A stretch of 64,000 nt of DNA from JBEEFP01 sp041166085. Lineage in GTDB: Bacteria; Actinomycetota; Acidimicrobiia; Acidimicrobiales; JAFATL01. Below, one piece after another: positions 16,718-26,205 of this stretch; within the stretch, counting starts at the first letter, position 1, and every line of letters starts with the position of its first letter. The notes under the pieces are model-generated. The model did not search any database. It was given only the letters and a program-made list of their open reading frames with translations, and was not told the DNA's origin. The stretch is taken from positions 1 to 64,000 of the forward strand of contig JBEEFP010000007.1 in NCBI GenBank assembly GCA_041166085.1, given 5' to 3'. Both the position numbers and the translations under genes were made by a program.

Positions 16718-18280
16718 CACGTTCAACGCGACAGCGAAGACGGACAGCGGCGCGTCCGTGGCGTCGCTGTTGCCCACGGACGAGACCTTGATCGCGTCGG
16801 GTCGGCCCGCGAGGTCGCCGAAGTCGGGCAGGGTCGCACCAGCCGCGGTCGCCGCGGAGGGCGCGAGGTCTTCCGGCAGCGCCTGCAGCCCCTCGCCTGG
16901 CGGCGGTGGAGGTGGGGCGACGTCGGCCGTCCCAGCGGTCAACGTGAAGAGGGTGGACTTGAGGCCGAGACCGGCGTCGAACGCGAGGCCCGACACCGTG
17001 CGGGGCCCCGTGCTCCCGTCGAGCGTGACCTCCAGGGCGCGGCCCGACGGGCCTGCCTTGCTCACCCGCACGCCCGTGAGCTGACCGGAGTAGCCGAACC
17101 GGGCCGCGAGGTCGGCGTAGGCGACCTTCACCTGCCACGGAAGGGGGTCCTTGGTGTCGTACGGCGCGGGACGGAGGTACGGGTAGCCGGCGCCCGTCGT
17201 CCCGAAGCCCTCCTCGCGACTGGCCGAGAAGCCGCCGCCGTTGGCTGAGTACACGGCCGACGCCAGTGAACGTCCGAACACCACGACCTGACGAGCGCTG
17301 TCCGCCACCGCCTTGTTCATGGCCGCGTATTCGGCGTCAGCGCCGAGGTACACCTGGCAGCGCTGCGTGTCGCACAACTCGCCGGCGGTCGACATGGCGC
17401 GCAGCGCGTAGGTGCGCGCCGCAACGGCCTGGGCCCGCAGGGACGCCGGCGGCCAGCTCGGGTTGCGTACCTCGCCCATCCCCCGCAGGTACTGCTCGAC
17501 GTCGAGCTCGTCGACCAGCCGCAGTGCACCGCCGCCCGCCGTCGCCTCGACGACGCCGCGGTAGCGCCTGCTGCGCGCCGGCACACCAACGGTGCCGCCG
17601 TCGTCGGGCACGGCCCACAGGCTGGATGCGGACGATGGCGTCGTGCTCGCCTCCGGCGCGGTCGGCGGCGGCTGCTGGGGCGGCGCGGTCGTGGTCGTCG
17701 CCGGCGCGAGAGGGATCGTCGTGCTCGTCGTCGGGAACAGCGACGGTGTGGTGGTGGACGTGGTCGTGGTCGGCTCGTCGGCGACGGCGACTCCGCCCGG
17801 CGCCGTCGGTGCGGGCGCGGCCTGGCTCTGCGCCGTCGGTGACGGTGACGGCGCGGCGGCGGCCTGCCCACCCGCTGTCGCCGTCGCCGTGTAGCGGCTG
17901 CCGTCGAACCTGATGCGGACCTGGCCACCCGGTCCCACCCGAACGGGGAAGCCAGGGGATTGCGCGCCGGATCGGCCGTCCCGCACCTGGCCGCCGTTGG
18001 GAAAGGACACGAATGCCTCGCGGTTGGGCGCGGTCAGCACCGCGACGCGCACCGACCCCGTCGCCTTGGCGATGGCGGTTCCCGGATAGAAATGGCCGAG
18101 GATCTGGTTGGTGGACGCGCCGGCCTTGCCCATCCAGAACGCGCCGTCCTGAGCCATGCCGACGCCGTGCCCGAAGCCCCGCCCGTCGACCACCAGCACG
18201 GGGATGGCGGCAGGGGCGGGTCGCGGCACCAGGGCTGCACCCAGGCAGGCGAGGACGGCGAGGAGAAGCATCCGCCGCAT
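16670..18280 (-). CDS. SpoIID/LytB-domain secreted protein
   Basis: 536 aa. A signal peptide (about 1-24, ending APAA) is followed by GRGFGHGVGMAQDGAFWMGKAG, a SpoIID-type motif, then a roughly 90-residue Ala/Pro/Ser/Thr-rich stretch at about 135-225. The main SpoIID domain follows (DVEQYLRGMGEVRNPSWP, LRAQAVAARTYAL, YSANGGGFSASREE). SpoIID enzymes are lytic transglycosylases acting on peptidoglycan. In Firmicutes they serve engulfment, but in non-sporulating bacteria they are wall-remodelling enzymes. The 3' end overlaps the convergent M48 gene by 48 bp. Confidence 0.87.
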   Translation of the reverse strand: MRRMLLLAVLACLGAALVPRPAPAAIPVLVVDGRGFGHGVGMAQDGAFWMGKAGASTNQILGHFYPGTAIAKATGSVRVAVLTAPNREAFVSFPNGGQVRDGRSGAQSPGFPVRVGPGGQVRIRFDGSRYTATATAGGQAAAAPSPSPTAQSQAAPAPTAPGGVAVADEPTTTTSTTTPSLFPTTSTTIPLAPATTTTAPPQQPPPTAPEASTTPSSASSLWAVPDDGGTVGVPARSRRYRGVVEATAGGGALRLVDELDVEQYLRGMGEVRNPSWPPASLRAQAVAARTYALRAMSTAGELCDTQRCQVYLGADAEYAAMNKAVADSARQVVVFGRSLASAVYSANGGGFSASREEGFGTTGAGYPYLRPAPYDTKDPLPWQVKVAYADLAARFGYSGQLTGVRVSKAGPSGRALEVTLDGSTGPRTVSGLAFDAGLGLKSTLFTLTAGTADVAPPPPPPGEGLQALPEDLAPSAATAAGATLPDFGDLAGRPDAIKVSSVGNSDATDAPLSVFAVALNVSAAAVVGRRFVRRRA

Positions 18281-18342
18281 CCGACCATCCTGCCCAGTGG
18301 GCGGTGGGGACTTCCAGTCGGTGGCGTCCTACCCTGCAACCC

Positions 18343-19026
18343 ATGAGCGAGCCCGTCGTCCCCACCACCGGCCTCGGTGTGCTGCACCTGTTCTTCCAGA
18401 CCGGCGGCGCCGTCGACAGCGAGGCGGTGCAGGCTGCGGTCAAGGCCATGCAGGCAGAGGAGGACTACCAGGTCGTCACCTTCGCCACTCTCGGGCACAA
18501 GGCCGATCTCGGCGTCATGGCCGTCGGCCCCGACCTCTGGCGCCTGCGCCGGTTGCAGTCGGCCCTGCAGACGGCCGGCCTCGAGCTCGTCGACTCGTAC
18601 GTATCGCTCACCGAGATCTCCGAGTACGCGCAGCACATGACGGACGGGATGAAGCGGCCCCGGCTCTACCCCAACCTCCCGCCCGAGGGAATGCGCGCCA
18701 TTTGCTTCTATCCCATGTCGAAGCGGCGCAACGTCGACCAGAACTGGTTCACGCTTCCCTACGAGGAGCGCGAGCGACTCATGCACGAGCACGGCACCAC
18801 CGGGCGCACGTTCGCCGGCCGCGTCGTGCAGCTCGTCACCGGGTCGGCCGGCCTCGACGATTGGGAGTGGAGCGTCACCCTGTTCGGCGTGCACCCGGAC
18901 GATCTCAAGGAGGTCGTCTACAAGATGCGTTACGACGAGGCATCCGCCGTCTACGCCGAGTTCGGCCAGTTCATCACCGGCATGGTTGCCGACCTCGACG
19001 ACGTGCTCGACGTCGTTCTCCGTTAG
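18343..19026 (+). CDS. chdC: Coproheme decarboxylase (chlorite-dismutase family)
   Basis: 227 aa. ChdC (HemQ) decarboxylates coproheme III to heme b at the end of the Gram-positive coproporphyrin-dependent pathway. Visible hallmarks are FYPMSKRRN with Tyr123 at the position of the radical-forming tyrosine, and MHEHGTTGRTFAGRV carrying the proximal heme ligand His150. ITGM and YAEFGQF segments lie in the C-terminal barrel. It lacks the Arg environment of true chlorite dismutases as far as I can judge. It is divergent from the SpoIID gene with a 62-bp gap. No other heme gene is in the window. Confidence 0.9.
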   Translation: MSEPVVPTTGLGVLHLFFQTGGAVDSEAVQAAVKAMQAEEDYQVVTFATLGHKADLGVMAVGPDLWRLRRLQSALQTAGLELVDSYVSLTEISEYAQHMTDGMKRPRLYPNLPPEGMRAICFYPMSKRRNVDQNWFTLPYEERERLMHEHGTTGRTFAGRVVQLVTGSAGLDDWEWSVTLFGVHPDDLKEVVYKMRYDEASAVYAEFGQFITGMVADLDDVLDVVLR

Positions 19027-19050
19027 GCCGCCCCGCCCCGCCTCCGGGGG

Positions 19051-19066
19051 GTCATGACGTCATGAC
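19051..19066. repeat. Perfect 16-bp palindrome at chdC/ogt junction
   Basis: GTCATGACGTCATGAC reads the same on both strands and lies between the convergent chdC and ogt genes, covering the ogt stop codon. It has no loop, so a terminator role is weak. It could be a protein site or chance. Confidence 0.5.
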
Positions 19067-19629
19067 GCCAATTGCGGGGGGAGGAAGCCCTCCAGGCGGA
19101 GCAGGTACTCCTTGGCGGCCATGCCCCCGCCGTAGCCGGTGAGGGAGCCGTTGCTGCCGATGACGCGGTGGCACGGGACGACGACGGCGATGGGGTTGGT
19201 GCCGAGGGCGCGGCCTGCGGCCCGGCTGGCGGCACGGTTGCCGGCCTTCTCGGCGACGGTGCCGTAGGTCGACACCTCGCCGTACGGAATGCGGTTGGTC
19301 GCCTCCAGCACCCGCTGCGCGAAGCCGTGCGACAGCGTCCAGTCGAGCGGCAGGTCGAAGCGGGTGCGGCTGCCCTCGAAGTACTCGTCGAGCTGGCGGC
19401 GAACCGGGTCGAGCGCAGCCGGCGCCTCCACGACCCGCGGGGAGATGCGCAGGGCCAGCTGCTGGAGCATCGAGTCGGGGGGCGCGCCGAACCAGAGCCG
19501 AACCAGTCCTTTGGCTGTCGATGCGACGAACAGTGGGCCGATGGGCGAGTCGACGGTGGCATAGGCCACGTCCAGCAGGCCCTCGTCGGCTGCCAGTGCC
19601 GTCAGACGTTGCGTGCGATCAGCGTTCAT
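19060..19629 (-). CDS. ogt: Methylated-DNA-[protein]-cysteine S-methyltransferase
   Basis: 189 aa. It removes O6-alkyl groups from guanine by suicidal transfer to a cysteine. The active-site motif VVPCHRVIGSNGSLTGYGGG is complete, preceded by the wing-helix segment RIPYGEVSTYGTVAEKAG. The Ogt length fits without an Ada N-terminal domain. Its start overlaps the end of the upstream ECF sigma-factor gene by 11 nt, so the two are translated from one mRNA. This suggests that DNA-alkylation repair and the sigma factor belong to one response. Confidence 0.93.
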   Translation of the reverse strand: MNADRTQRLTALAADEGLLDVAYATVDSPIGPLFVASTAKGLVRLWFGAPPDSMLQQLALRISPRVVEAPAALDPVRRQLDEYFEGSRTRFDLPLDWTLSHGFAQRVLEATNRIPYGEVSTYGTVAEKAGNRAASRAAGRALGTNPIAVVVPCHRVIGSNGSLTGYGGGMAAKEYLLRLEGFLPPQLAS

Positions 19630-20086
19630 CCCACACCTCCCGGAGCTCGCGGATGCCTTCGAAGACGTTGCGGCGCGCCGCGTCAGCCGACGTGCCCATG
19701 GCGACGGCGATGTCGTCGTACGGGAGATCGGTCACGTAGCGCCGCAGCACCGCCTCCCGTTGCTTGGACGGCAACCCCTCCACCGCGGTCCAGAGCTCGG
19801 GCACGGGTGCGCCCTCCGGCTCCTGGCCGTGCTCGGGGACGGCGCCGACCGGCACCGCGTGCCTGGCTCTGGCCCGGTGGGTGTCCACCGCCTTGTTGTG
19901 AGCGATGGTGAACAACCACGCCCGCAGGTTGGATCCGGACCGCACGCCCGGATAGGCGCGGAGGGCGGCCAGGTAGGTCTCCTGCCAGCAGTCGTCGGCG
20001 TCCTGCACCCCTGCCGTCGCGACGAGGAAGCGGAACACGTCCTCGCCGTGATCATCGATCAGGCGCTGGAACGGGGGCAGCGGCAC
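19619..20086 (-). CDS. ECF-type sigma factor
   Basis: 155 aa. Sigma region 2 (EDVFRFLVATAGVQDADDCWQETYLAAL, RAWLFTIAHNKAVD) and region 4 (LPSKQREAVLRRY, YDDIAVAMGTSADAARRNVFEGI) are both present with a short linker, the ECF layout. The GTG at 20086 is the first start that precedes region 2; no ATG is well placed. It is followed by ogt with an 11-nt overlap and preceded, 38 bp upstream on the same strand, by a zinc-ribbon membrane protein gene. No classical anti-sigma factor is adjacent. Confidence 0.87.
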   Translation of the reverse strand: MPLPPFQRLIDDHGEDVFRFLVATAGVQDADDCWQETYLAALRAYPGVRSGSNLRAWLFTIAHNKAVDTHRARARHAVPVGAVPEHGQEPEGAPVPELWTAVEGLPSKQREAVLRRYVTDLPYDDIAVAMGTSADAARRNVFEGIRELREVWDER

Positions 20087-20124
20087 GGGTATGGAACGTA
20101 CCGGGCCGCTCCGGCGTGAGATGG

Positions 20125-21057
20125 CTAGCGGCGAACGGTGCGAAAGGCGTCGGTCACGAGCACTTCGAGACGCTCGGCCTTCGAGAACCGGGACCGCTGA
20201 CGTTCGGCCGCCCGCGTGGCCACCGCACGGGCCGTGCCCTGGTCGACCGACGTGACCGACACCGCGGCACCGTAGGGCCCGCGCGTGAAGCTCACGACCT
20301 CGACGGACACGCCGCCGCCGGACGCAACCAGGCTGTAGCCGTGCGCTCCGGGCACGGTCGGAACCGGGAACGTCGACCACGACAACTGGTTGGCCGTCGC
20401 CACCTGGGGTACCAGCCGCTCGAGGCGTGCTTCGTCGAGTACAGCCCCTCGGTGATCCCGGTACTGGAAGAGCTCGATGTCGACGGTCTCGTTTTCCGCC
20501 GATCCCTGCTGCCACTCGCGGTCGTAGCCGCGCACGAGCCCGGCGTCGGTGAGCGTCTGTCGCGATGCGGCTCCCTCCACGTCATCGCGCACGGCCTGCT
20601 CGAAGTCGACGGGACCCACGCCGGCTTTGGCGTCATCGACGCGCGTGTAGGTCGGCACGTCGTCGACGAGCAGGACGCCGAGATCCTGGAACGAGTGTGC
20701 GCTGCGCAGCGCCGTCTGGTTGCGAACCGCCCAGGCGACAGGCACGAGCAGGCTCACCGCGATGGCCGTCCGCGCCACCGCCGCGACCCAGCGGGGTGCG
20801 GGAGAGGCGGGGGCATGCGTCATCAGTGGCGCGGACGGCAGCATCACGGTGGCGCGATCGGGCTCGTCGGCTGCGAGCACGGCATGTTCGGGGCAGCGGG
20901 GGGCCCCGATGTAGACGGCCCGATCGCACAGCTGGCAACGGTCGGCCTTCTTGGCCTGACAGTGGGGGCACGTCCGGGGACGGGACGAGCGATCGATCGT
21001 GCCGCCACACCGGGCGCACTCGAAGGTGGTGCGCTCGAGCGTGCCGACCGGTGCCAT
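20125..21057 (-). CDS. Zinc-ribbon membrane protein, unknown function
   Basis: 310 aa. The first 60 residues hold three to four Cys pairs (CARCGG, CPHCQ, CQLC, CPEH) that form one or two zinc ribbons. A single membrane helix follows at about 90-110 (AVARTAIAVSLLVPVAWAV). The remaining 200 residues would be extracytoplasmic and match no family I recognise. It runs just upstream of the ECF sigma gene on the same strand. A cytoplasmic metal-binding head and external sensor tail would suit a regulator of that sigma factor; this is inference. Confidence 0.75.
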   Translation of the reverse strand: MAPVGTLERTTFECARCGGTIDRSSRPRTCPHCQAKKADRCQLCDRAVYIGAPRCPEHAVLAADEPDRATVMLPSAPLMTHAPASPAPRWVAAVARTAIAVSLLVPVAWAVRNQTALRSAHSFQDLGVLLVDDVPTYTRVDDAKAGVGPVDFEQAVRDDVEGAASRQTLTDAGLVRGYDREWQQGSAENETVDIELFQYRDHRGAVLDEARLERLVPQVATANQLSWSTFPVPTVPGAHGYSLVASGGGVSVEVVSFTRGPYGAAVSVTSVDQGTARAVATRAAERQRSRFSKAERLEVLVTDAFRTVRR

Positions 21058-21143
21058 GCCAGCTGGTTCGGCACCAACGGGCTAGTTGCTTAACACCCCT
21101 CGCGCGTAGTCATGCGGAAATGGGCCGTGCGACCCAACGCGCG

Positions 21144-21858
<715 letters not shown>

Positions 21859-21869
<11 letters not shown>

Positions 21870-23892
21870 CGGTGTCCTCCGGCGCTCCCAGATAGGCCTC
21901 AATGACGCGGGGGTTGTTCTGGATGTCCTGGGGCGGACCCTCGGCGATCTTCCCGCCGAAGTCGAGGACGGCCAGCCGGTCGCAGACGCCCATCACCAGG
22001 CCCATGTCGTGCTCGATGAGCACGATGGTGAGCCCCGAGTCCCTGATTTGGCGGATGAGGCCGATCAGCGCCTGCTTCTCCGACGGGTTCATGCCCGCGG
22101 CCGGCTCGTCGAGCAGCAGGACGCTCGGACCGGTGGCGATAGCCCGGGCGATCTCGAGCCGGCGCTGGTCGCCGTACGGGAGGTTGCGGGCAAGATCGCC
22201 AGCGCGCGCCCCGATGCCGACGTAGTCGAGCAGGCGCTGCGCCTCGACCTTGCCCTCGCGCTCCTCCCTTCGGTGGCGGGGGAGACCGAGCAGCGCGCCC
22301 GGCACGCTGGTGCCGTGCCGCGCGTCGGTGCCCACGACCACGTTCTCGAGGGCGGTCATGTTCGGGAAGAGCCGGATGTTCTGGAACGTGCGCGCCACAC
22401 CGGCCTCGGTGATGCGGTGGGGTCGGCGGCCGAGCACGCTGCTGCCGTTGACGAGGACGTCGCCCGATGTGGGCCGGAACACGCCGGTCACGCAGTTGAA
22501 CAGCGTCGTCTTCCCCGCGCCGTTCGGACCGATGATGCCGAAGATCTGTCCGCGGGCGACCGTGATGGAGACGTCGTTGAGCGCGACGACGCCGCCGAAC
22601 TCCATGGTGACCTTCTCGAGCTCCAACACGGTCTCGGCCGCCTCGACCTCGACCGGCAGCTCGGTCACGGAGGCACCGTCGGCCTCAGCCGCGAGGGCGG
22701 CGCTGGTGGGCGCGGGCTGCCCGGGAGCCGGCGCGTCCTCGGCCGCCTCGTGGGTCGTGGTCGGCGTGGCGGCCAGGCCGCGGTCCTCACCCGCCTCGGC
22801 CAGCTCGGCCGCCCGCTGGCGACTCGGGATCAGGCCCTGGGGCCGGAAGATCATCATCACCACGAGGGCGAAGCCGAAGAGGAGGACGCGGTACTCGGTG
22901 ATGTCGTGCACGTCGCCGCCCGTGACGAAGTTGAGGACGTCCCTGATGGTCTTGCCCGCCGCCGCGTCGCGCAGGTACTCGGGGATGAATCCGATGGCGA
23001 AGGCGCCGGCGATGACGCCCGGCACCGAGCCCATTCCCCCTAACACCACCGCGGCCAGGATGATGACCGAGAAGAAGAACGGGAAGTTGTCGGGGTTGAT
23101 GAACCCGACCTTGCTGGCGTAGAGCCATCCCCCCATCCCGCCGGTGGCGGCACCCATCGCGAAGGCCCACAGCTTCATGTTGAAGGTCGGCACGCCCATG
23201 GCCTCGGCTGCGTCCTCGTCCTCCCGGATCGCGGCCCACGACCGACCCACGCGTGAGCGCGTCAACCTCAACAGCAAGAAGAGCCCGACGACGATGGCCG
23301 CGAGCGCGAGGTAGTAGTACGGCAACGGGGCGAACTTGAACTCGGTGCCGAAGATGGCCTGCGGGTGCCTGATGCCGGTGATGCCCCGCGAAGCGCCGAG
23401 CGAGTCGGTGTTCTGGGCCACGATGCGCACGATCTCGCCAAAGCCCAGTGTGACGATGGCGAGGTAGTCGCCCCGCAGGCGCAGGGTCGGTGCGCCGAGC
23501 AGGACGCCGGCCACCATGGCGATGAAAACGGCCATGGGAAGCGACTGCCACGCGCCCCATCCGAACGTGGTCGTCAGCTTGGCGGTGGTGTAGGCACCAA
23601 CGGCGTAGAAGGCCACATACCCGAGGTCGAGCAGCCCGGCCATGCCGACCACGATGTTGAGGCCCAGAGCCAGGATGATGTAGATGCCGACGGGAAAGAA
23701 GAGCACGCTCTGCCAGTAGGTCGGCAGGGTGAGCGGCACGACGATGGCGAAGGCGAGCAGCGCGCCCATGGCCAGGCCCTTCTCCCACCACGGCGCCCGC
23801 GCCCACAGGCGGGCCCCCCGGTCGACCGGGGCCAGTCGCCTGAGCAGCCGGGCCAGCGGACGGAAAACCCGTCTGAGCGAGAAGAAGATCAT
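21859..23892 (-). CDS. livM-livG: LivM permease fused to LivG ATPase
   Basis: 677 aa. Residues about 40-365 form a LivM-type permease with about ten helices and the GDYLAIVTLGFGEIVRI loop. A 60-residue Ala/Glu/Pro-rich linker follows. Residues about 425-677 are a LivG ATPase with Walker A GPNGAGKTTLFN, the RTFQNIRLFPNMTALENV segment and Walker B VLLLDEPAAGMNP. LivG here has NLPYGDQRRLEIARAI, the usual LivG signature variant. The fusion ties one permease to one ATPase subunit. It overlaps livH by 4 nt and livF by 11 nt. Confidence 0.93.
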
Positions 23893-24845
23893 GCCCGCGA
23901 CCGCCCGAGGGCCTCACCGAGCAGGCCGGTGGGTCGAAACATGAGGACGACCACCAGCATGGCGAAGGCGAACACGTCCTTCCACTCGCCTCCGAGCACG
24001 GAGGCGCCCCATTGCTCCAGCAAGCCGAGCAGCAGGCCGCCGAGGAGCGCGCCTCGGATGTTGCCGATCCCACCCAGCACGGCGGCGGTGAAGGCCTTGA
24101 TCCCTGGGATGAACCCGGCGCTGTACACGGCCGTCTCGAAGCGGATGCCGTAGAGCGCGCCGGCGGCGCCGGCAAGCAGGCCCCCGAGCAGGAACGTGAG
24201 CATGACGACGCGGTCGATGTTGACGCCCATCAGTGCCGCCGTCTCCGGGTCCTGGGCCGTCGCCCGGATGCCGCGACCGAGTCGCGAGCGGCGCACGAAG
24301 CGGTCGAGGGCGGCCATGAGCACGAACGCGGCCACCAGCACGAGCACCCTGTCCGAGCTCACGTCGGCCGAGCCGATGGAGAAGACGGTGTTCTTCTGCA
24401 TCACCCGCTGGTAGGGGATGGGGTCACGGCCGTACCGCGCCGCGAAGAGCTCCTGCAGGAACAGGGAGATCCCGATGGCGGTGATGAGAGCGGCAAGCCG
24501 CGGCGCGCCGCGGCGCCGGAGTGGTCGGTAGGCGATGCGTTCCATGGCGACCGCTGCCGCCCCTGACGCCACCATGGCAACGAGGGTGATGGCGATCAGC
24601 GTGAAGATCAGCGCGGCTCCGCTCTTGGCCGGATCGCCAACCTCGATCCCCAATCCGTGCATGGCGAACACGGACGCGAAGATCCCGATCATGAAGATCT
24701 CGGAGTGCGCGAAGTTGATCAGGCGGAGCACGCCGTAGACGAGGGTGTAGCCGAGCGCGATCAGCGCGTAGATCGCCCCGGCGGACAGACCGTCGATGGT
24801 CTGAGGACCGAACTGCTCCTTCAGGCAGTGGAAACAGGTCTGAAT
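23889..24845 (-). CDS. livH: Branched-chain amino-acid ABC permease LivH (apparent ATT start)
   Basis: 318 aa if started at ATT (24845-24843). The first helix LSAGAIYALIALGYTLVYG, conserved at the N-terminus of LivH, is encoded upstream of the first GTG at 24731. No ATG, GTG or TTG occurs in frame between the upstream in-frame stop and that GTG. AAGGAG sits 7 nt before ATT, so ATT is the best-placed start; an in-frame CTG a few codons later is the alternative. LivH motifs LRLINFAHSEIFM and GGLLAGAAGALYG are present. The downstream stop overlaps livMG. Confidence 0.85.
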   Translation of the reverse strand: MQTCFHCLKEQFGPQTIDGLSAGAIYALIALGYTLVYGVLRLINFAHSEIFMIGIFASVFAMHGLGIEVGDPAKSGAALIFTLIAITLVAMVASGAAAVAMERIAYRPLRRRGAPRLAALITAIGISLFLQELFAARYGRDPIPYQRVMQKNTVFSIGSADVSSDRVLVLVAAFVLMAALDRFVRRSRLGRGIRATAQDPETAALMGVNIDRVVMLTFLLGGLLAGAAGALYGIRFETAVYSAGFIPGIKAFTAAVLGGIGNIRGALLGGLLLGLLEQWGASVLGGEWKDVFAFAMLVVVLMFRPTGLLGEALGRSRA

Positions 24846-24872
24846 GGCTCCGCTCCTTCAGTCCGATGATGC

Positions 24873-24905
24873 AACAGGGGGCGCCCGGATTGGGCGCCCC
24901 CTGTT
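24873..24905 (-). terminator. Intra-operon hairpin between livK and livH
   Basis: Perfect 14-bp arms AACAGGGGGCGCCC (24873-24886) and complement (24892-24905) surround a 5-nt loop, 25 bp after the substrate-binding-protein stop. Such hairpins behind binding-protein genes usually give partial termination or protect the upstream mRNA, so the binding protein is made in excess over the permease. Confidence 0.75.
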
Positions 24906-24929
24906 CGAAACCCAGCCGTGCAGGCCTTG

Positions 24930-26132
24930 CTACTTGGCCAGGTCCTTGGTGGAGCCCAGCTCGGTGATCTTGCCGGCCTTCACCTCGTAGACGAAGACGT
25001 CGCCACCCTTGACGTTCCCGTTGTCCTCGAACTGGATCGTCTTGCCGATGCCTTCGTAGCTGGTGAGACCCTCGACGTAGCCGAGCAGCTGGGCCCGGGT
25101 CGTCTTGCCGTCCTCGACGCCGGCTACGAGCAGCTTCACCGCGTCGTAGCCCTCAGTGGAGTAGGTGCCAGGGTCCTTCTTGATCTCGGCCTTGTACTTC
25201 TTGGCGAACGCGCCGAGCTTGCCGGGCGCCGATGCAGTGGCCCACTTGCACGGGCACGTCAGCAGGGCGCCCTCACCACCGGCCGCGCCGGAGCCGGTGA
25301 CGAAGCCGTTGTCGAGCGAGCCGTCGCCGCTCACGAACTTGGCATCGACCCCGGCGTCGGACAGCTGCTTCTTGAGGCGGCCGGCGTCGGAGTAGTAGCC
25401 GCCGTAGAAGACCACGTCGACGTTGGCGGCCTTCACCTTGTTCACCGCCGCCGAGTAATCGGTGCCGCCGGGCTGGATGGCGTCGGTGACCGCCGTCTTG
25501 ATGCCCTTCGCGTCGAGCAGCTTCAGCACACCCTCGAAGAGGCCCTTGCCGTAGGCGGTGTTGTCGTGGATGAGAGCGACCGACTTCGGCTTGACCGCCT
25601 TCTGGAGATAGTCGGTGACGCCCGCCGCCTGTACACCGTCGTCAGGGATGATGCGGTGGAACACCTTGCCGCCCTTGACGGTGTCGGGGATGTCGACAGC
25701 CGTCGCCGACGGGCTGATCATCACCAGGCCCGCTTCCTCCAGCGACGGGAGGACGGCCTTGGTCTCACCGGAGAAGGTGGGACCGAGCACGGCCACGACC
25801 TGCTGGTCGGGGATGTACTTGTCCTTGGCGCTCGGAGCCTGGGCGGGGTCGCCCTGGGTGTCGAAGGGCTTGAGGACGTAGTTGTACTTCGCACTGGCCG
25901 CGTTGGCCTCCTTGAGGGCGACCGTGGCGCCATCGCGGATGTTGATGCCCAGGCTGGCGTTGGGCCCGGTGAGGGGGCCCTGGAACGCGAAGGCGATGGT
26001 CTTCTTCGCACCACCGCCAGCTGTGGTGGCGGTCGAGCTCTTCTTGTTGTCGCTGCCGCAGGCCGCCATCACGATGGCGACCGCTGCGAGCAGTGCTACG
26101 AGGCGCCAGGCGCCCTTCCTCGAACGAGGCAT
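24930..26132 (-). CDS. livK: ABC transporter substrate-binding lipoprotein (LivK/amide-urea type)
   Basis: 400 aa. Lipoprotein signal peptide MPRSRKGAWRLVALLAAVAIVMAAC is lipidated at Cys25 and followed by a Ser/Thr/Gly linker. The rest is a periplasmic-binding type I fold (IAFAFQGPLTGPNASLGINIRDGATVALKEANAA, VLGPTFSGETKAVLP, GYDAVKLLVAGV). The start at 26132 has an AAAGGA 8 nt upstream; an earlier codon at 26177 has none and would break the signal peptide. It delivers an amino-acid-like ligand to the LivHMGF importer. The exact ligand is unknown. Confidence 0.9.
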   Translation of the reverse strand: MPRSRKGAWRLVALLAAVAIVMAACGSDNKKSSTATTAGGGAKKTIAFAFQGPLTGPNASLGINIRDGATVALKEANAASAKYNYVLKPFDTQGDPAQAPSAKDKYIPDQQVVAVLGPTFSGETKAVLPSLEEAGLVMISPSATAVDIPDTVKGGKVFHRIIPDDGVQAAGVTDYLQKAVKPKSVALIHDNTAYGKGLFEGVLKLLDAKGIKTAVTDAIQPGGTDYSAAVNKVKAANVDVVFYGGYYSDAGRLKKQLSDAGVDAKFVSGDGSLDNGFVTGSGAAGGEGALLTCPCKWATASAPGKLGAFAKKYKAEIKKDPGTYSTEGYDAVKLLVAGVEDGKTTRAQLLGYVEGLTSYEGIGKTIQFEDNGNVKGGDVFVYEVKAGKITELGSTKDLAK

Positions 26133-26205
26133 GCGTGCGTCCTTTCGTCCTTGCTCGGCGGCCGTGAGCATAGGCACAAGCTCGCCACCCGAGGCGCATG
26201 TGCGC

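Noticed and set aside
19027..19066. GC-rich repeat plus palindrome considered as chdC/ogt terminator
   Set aside because: The palindrome has no loop and the CCCCGCC/GGGG stretch gives no stable continuous stem; listed only as a palindrome.
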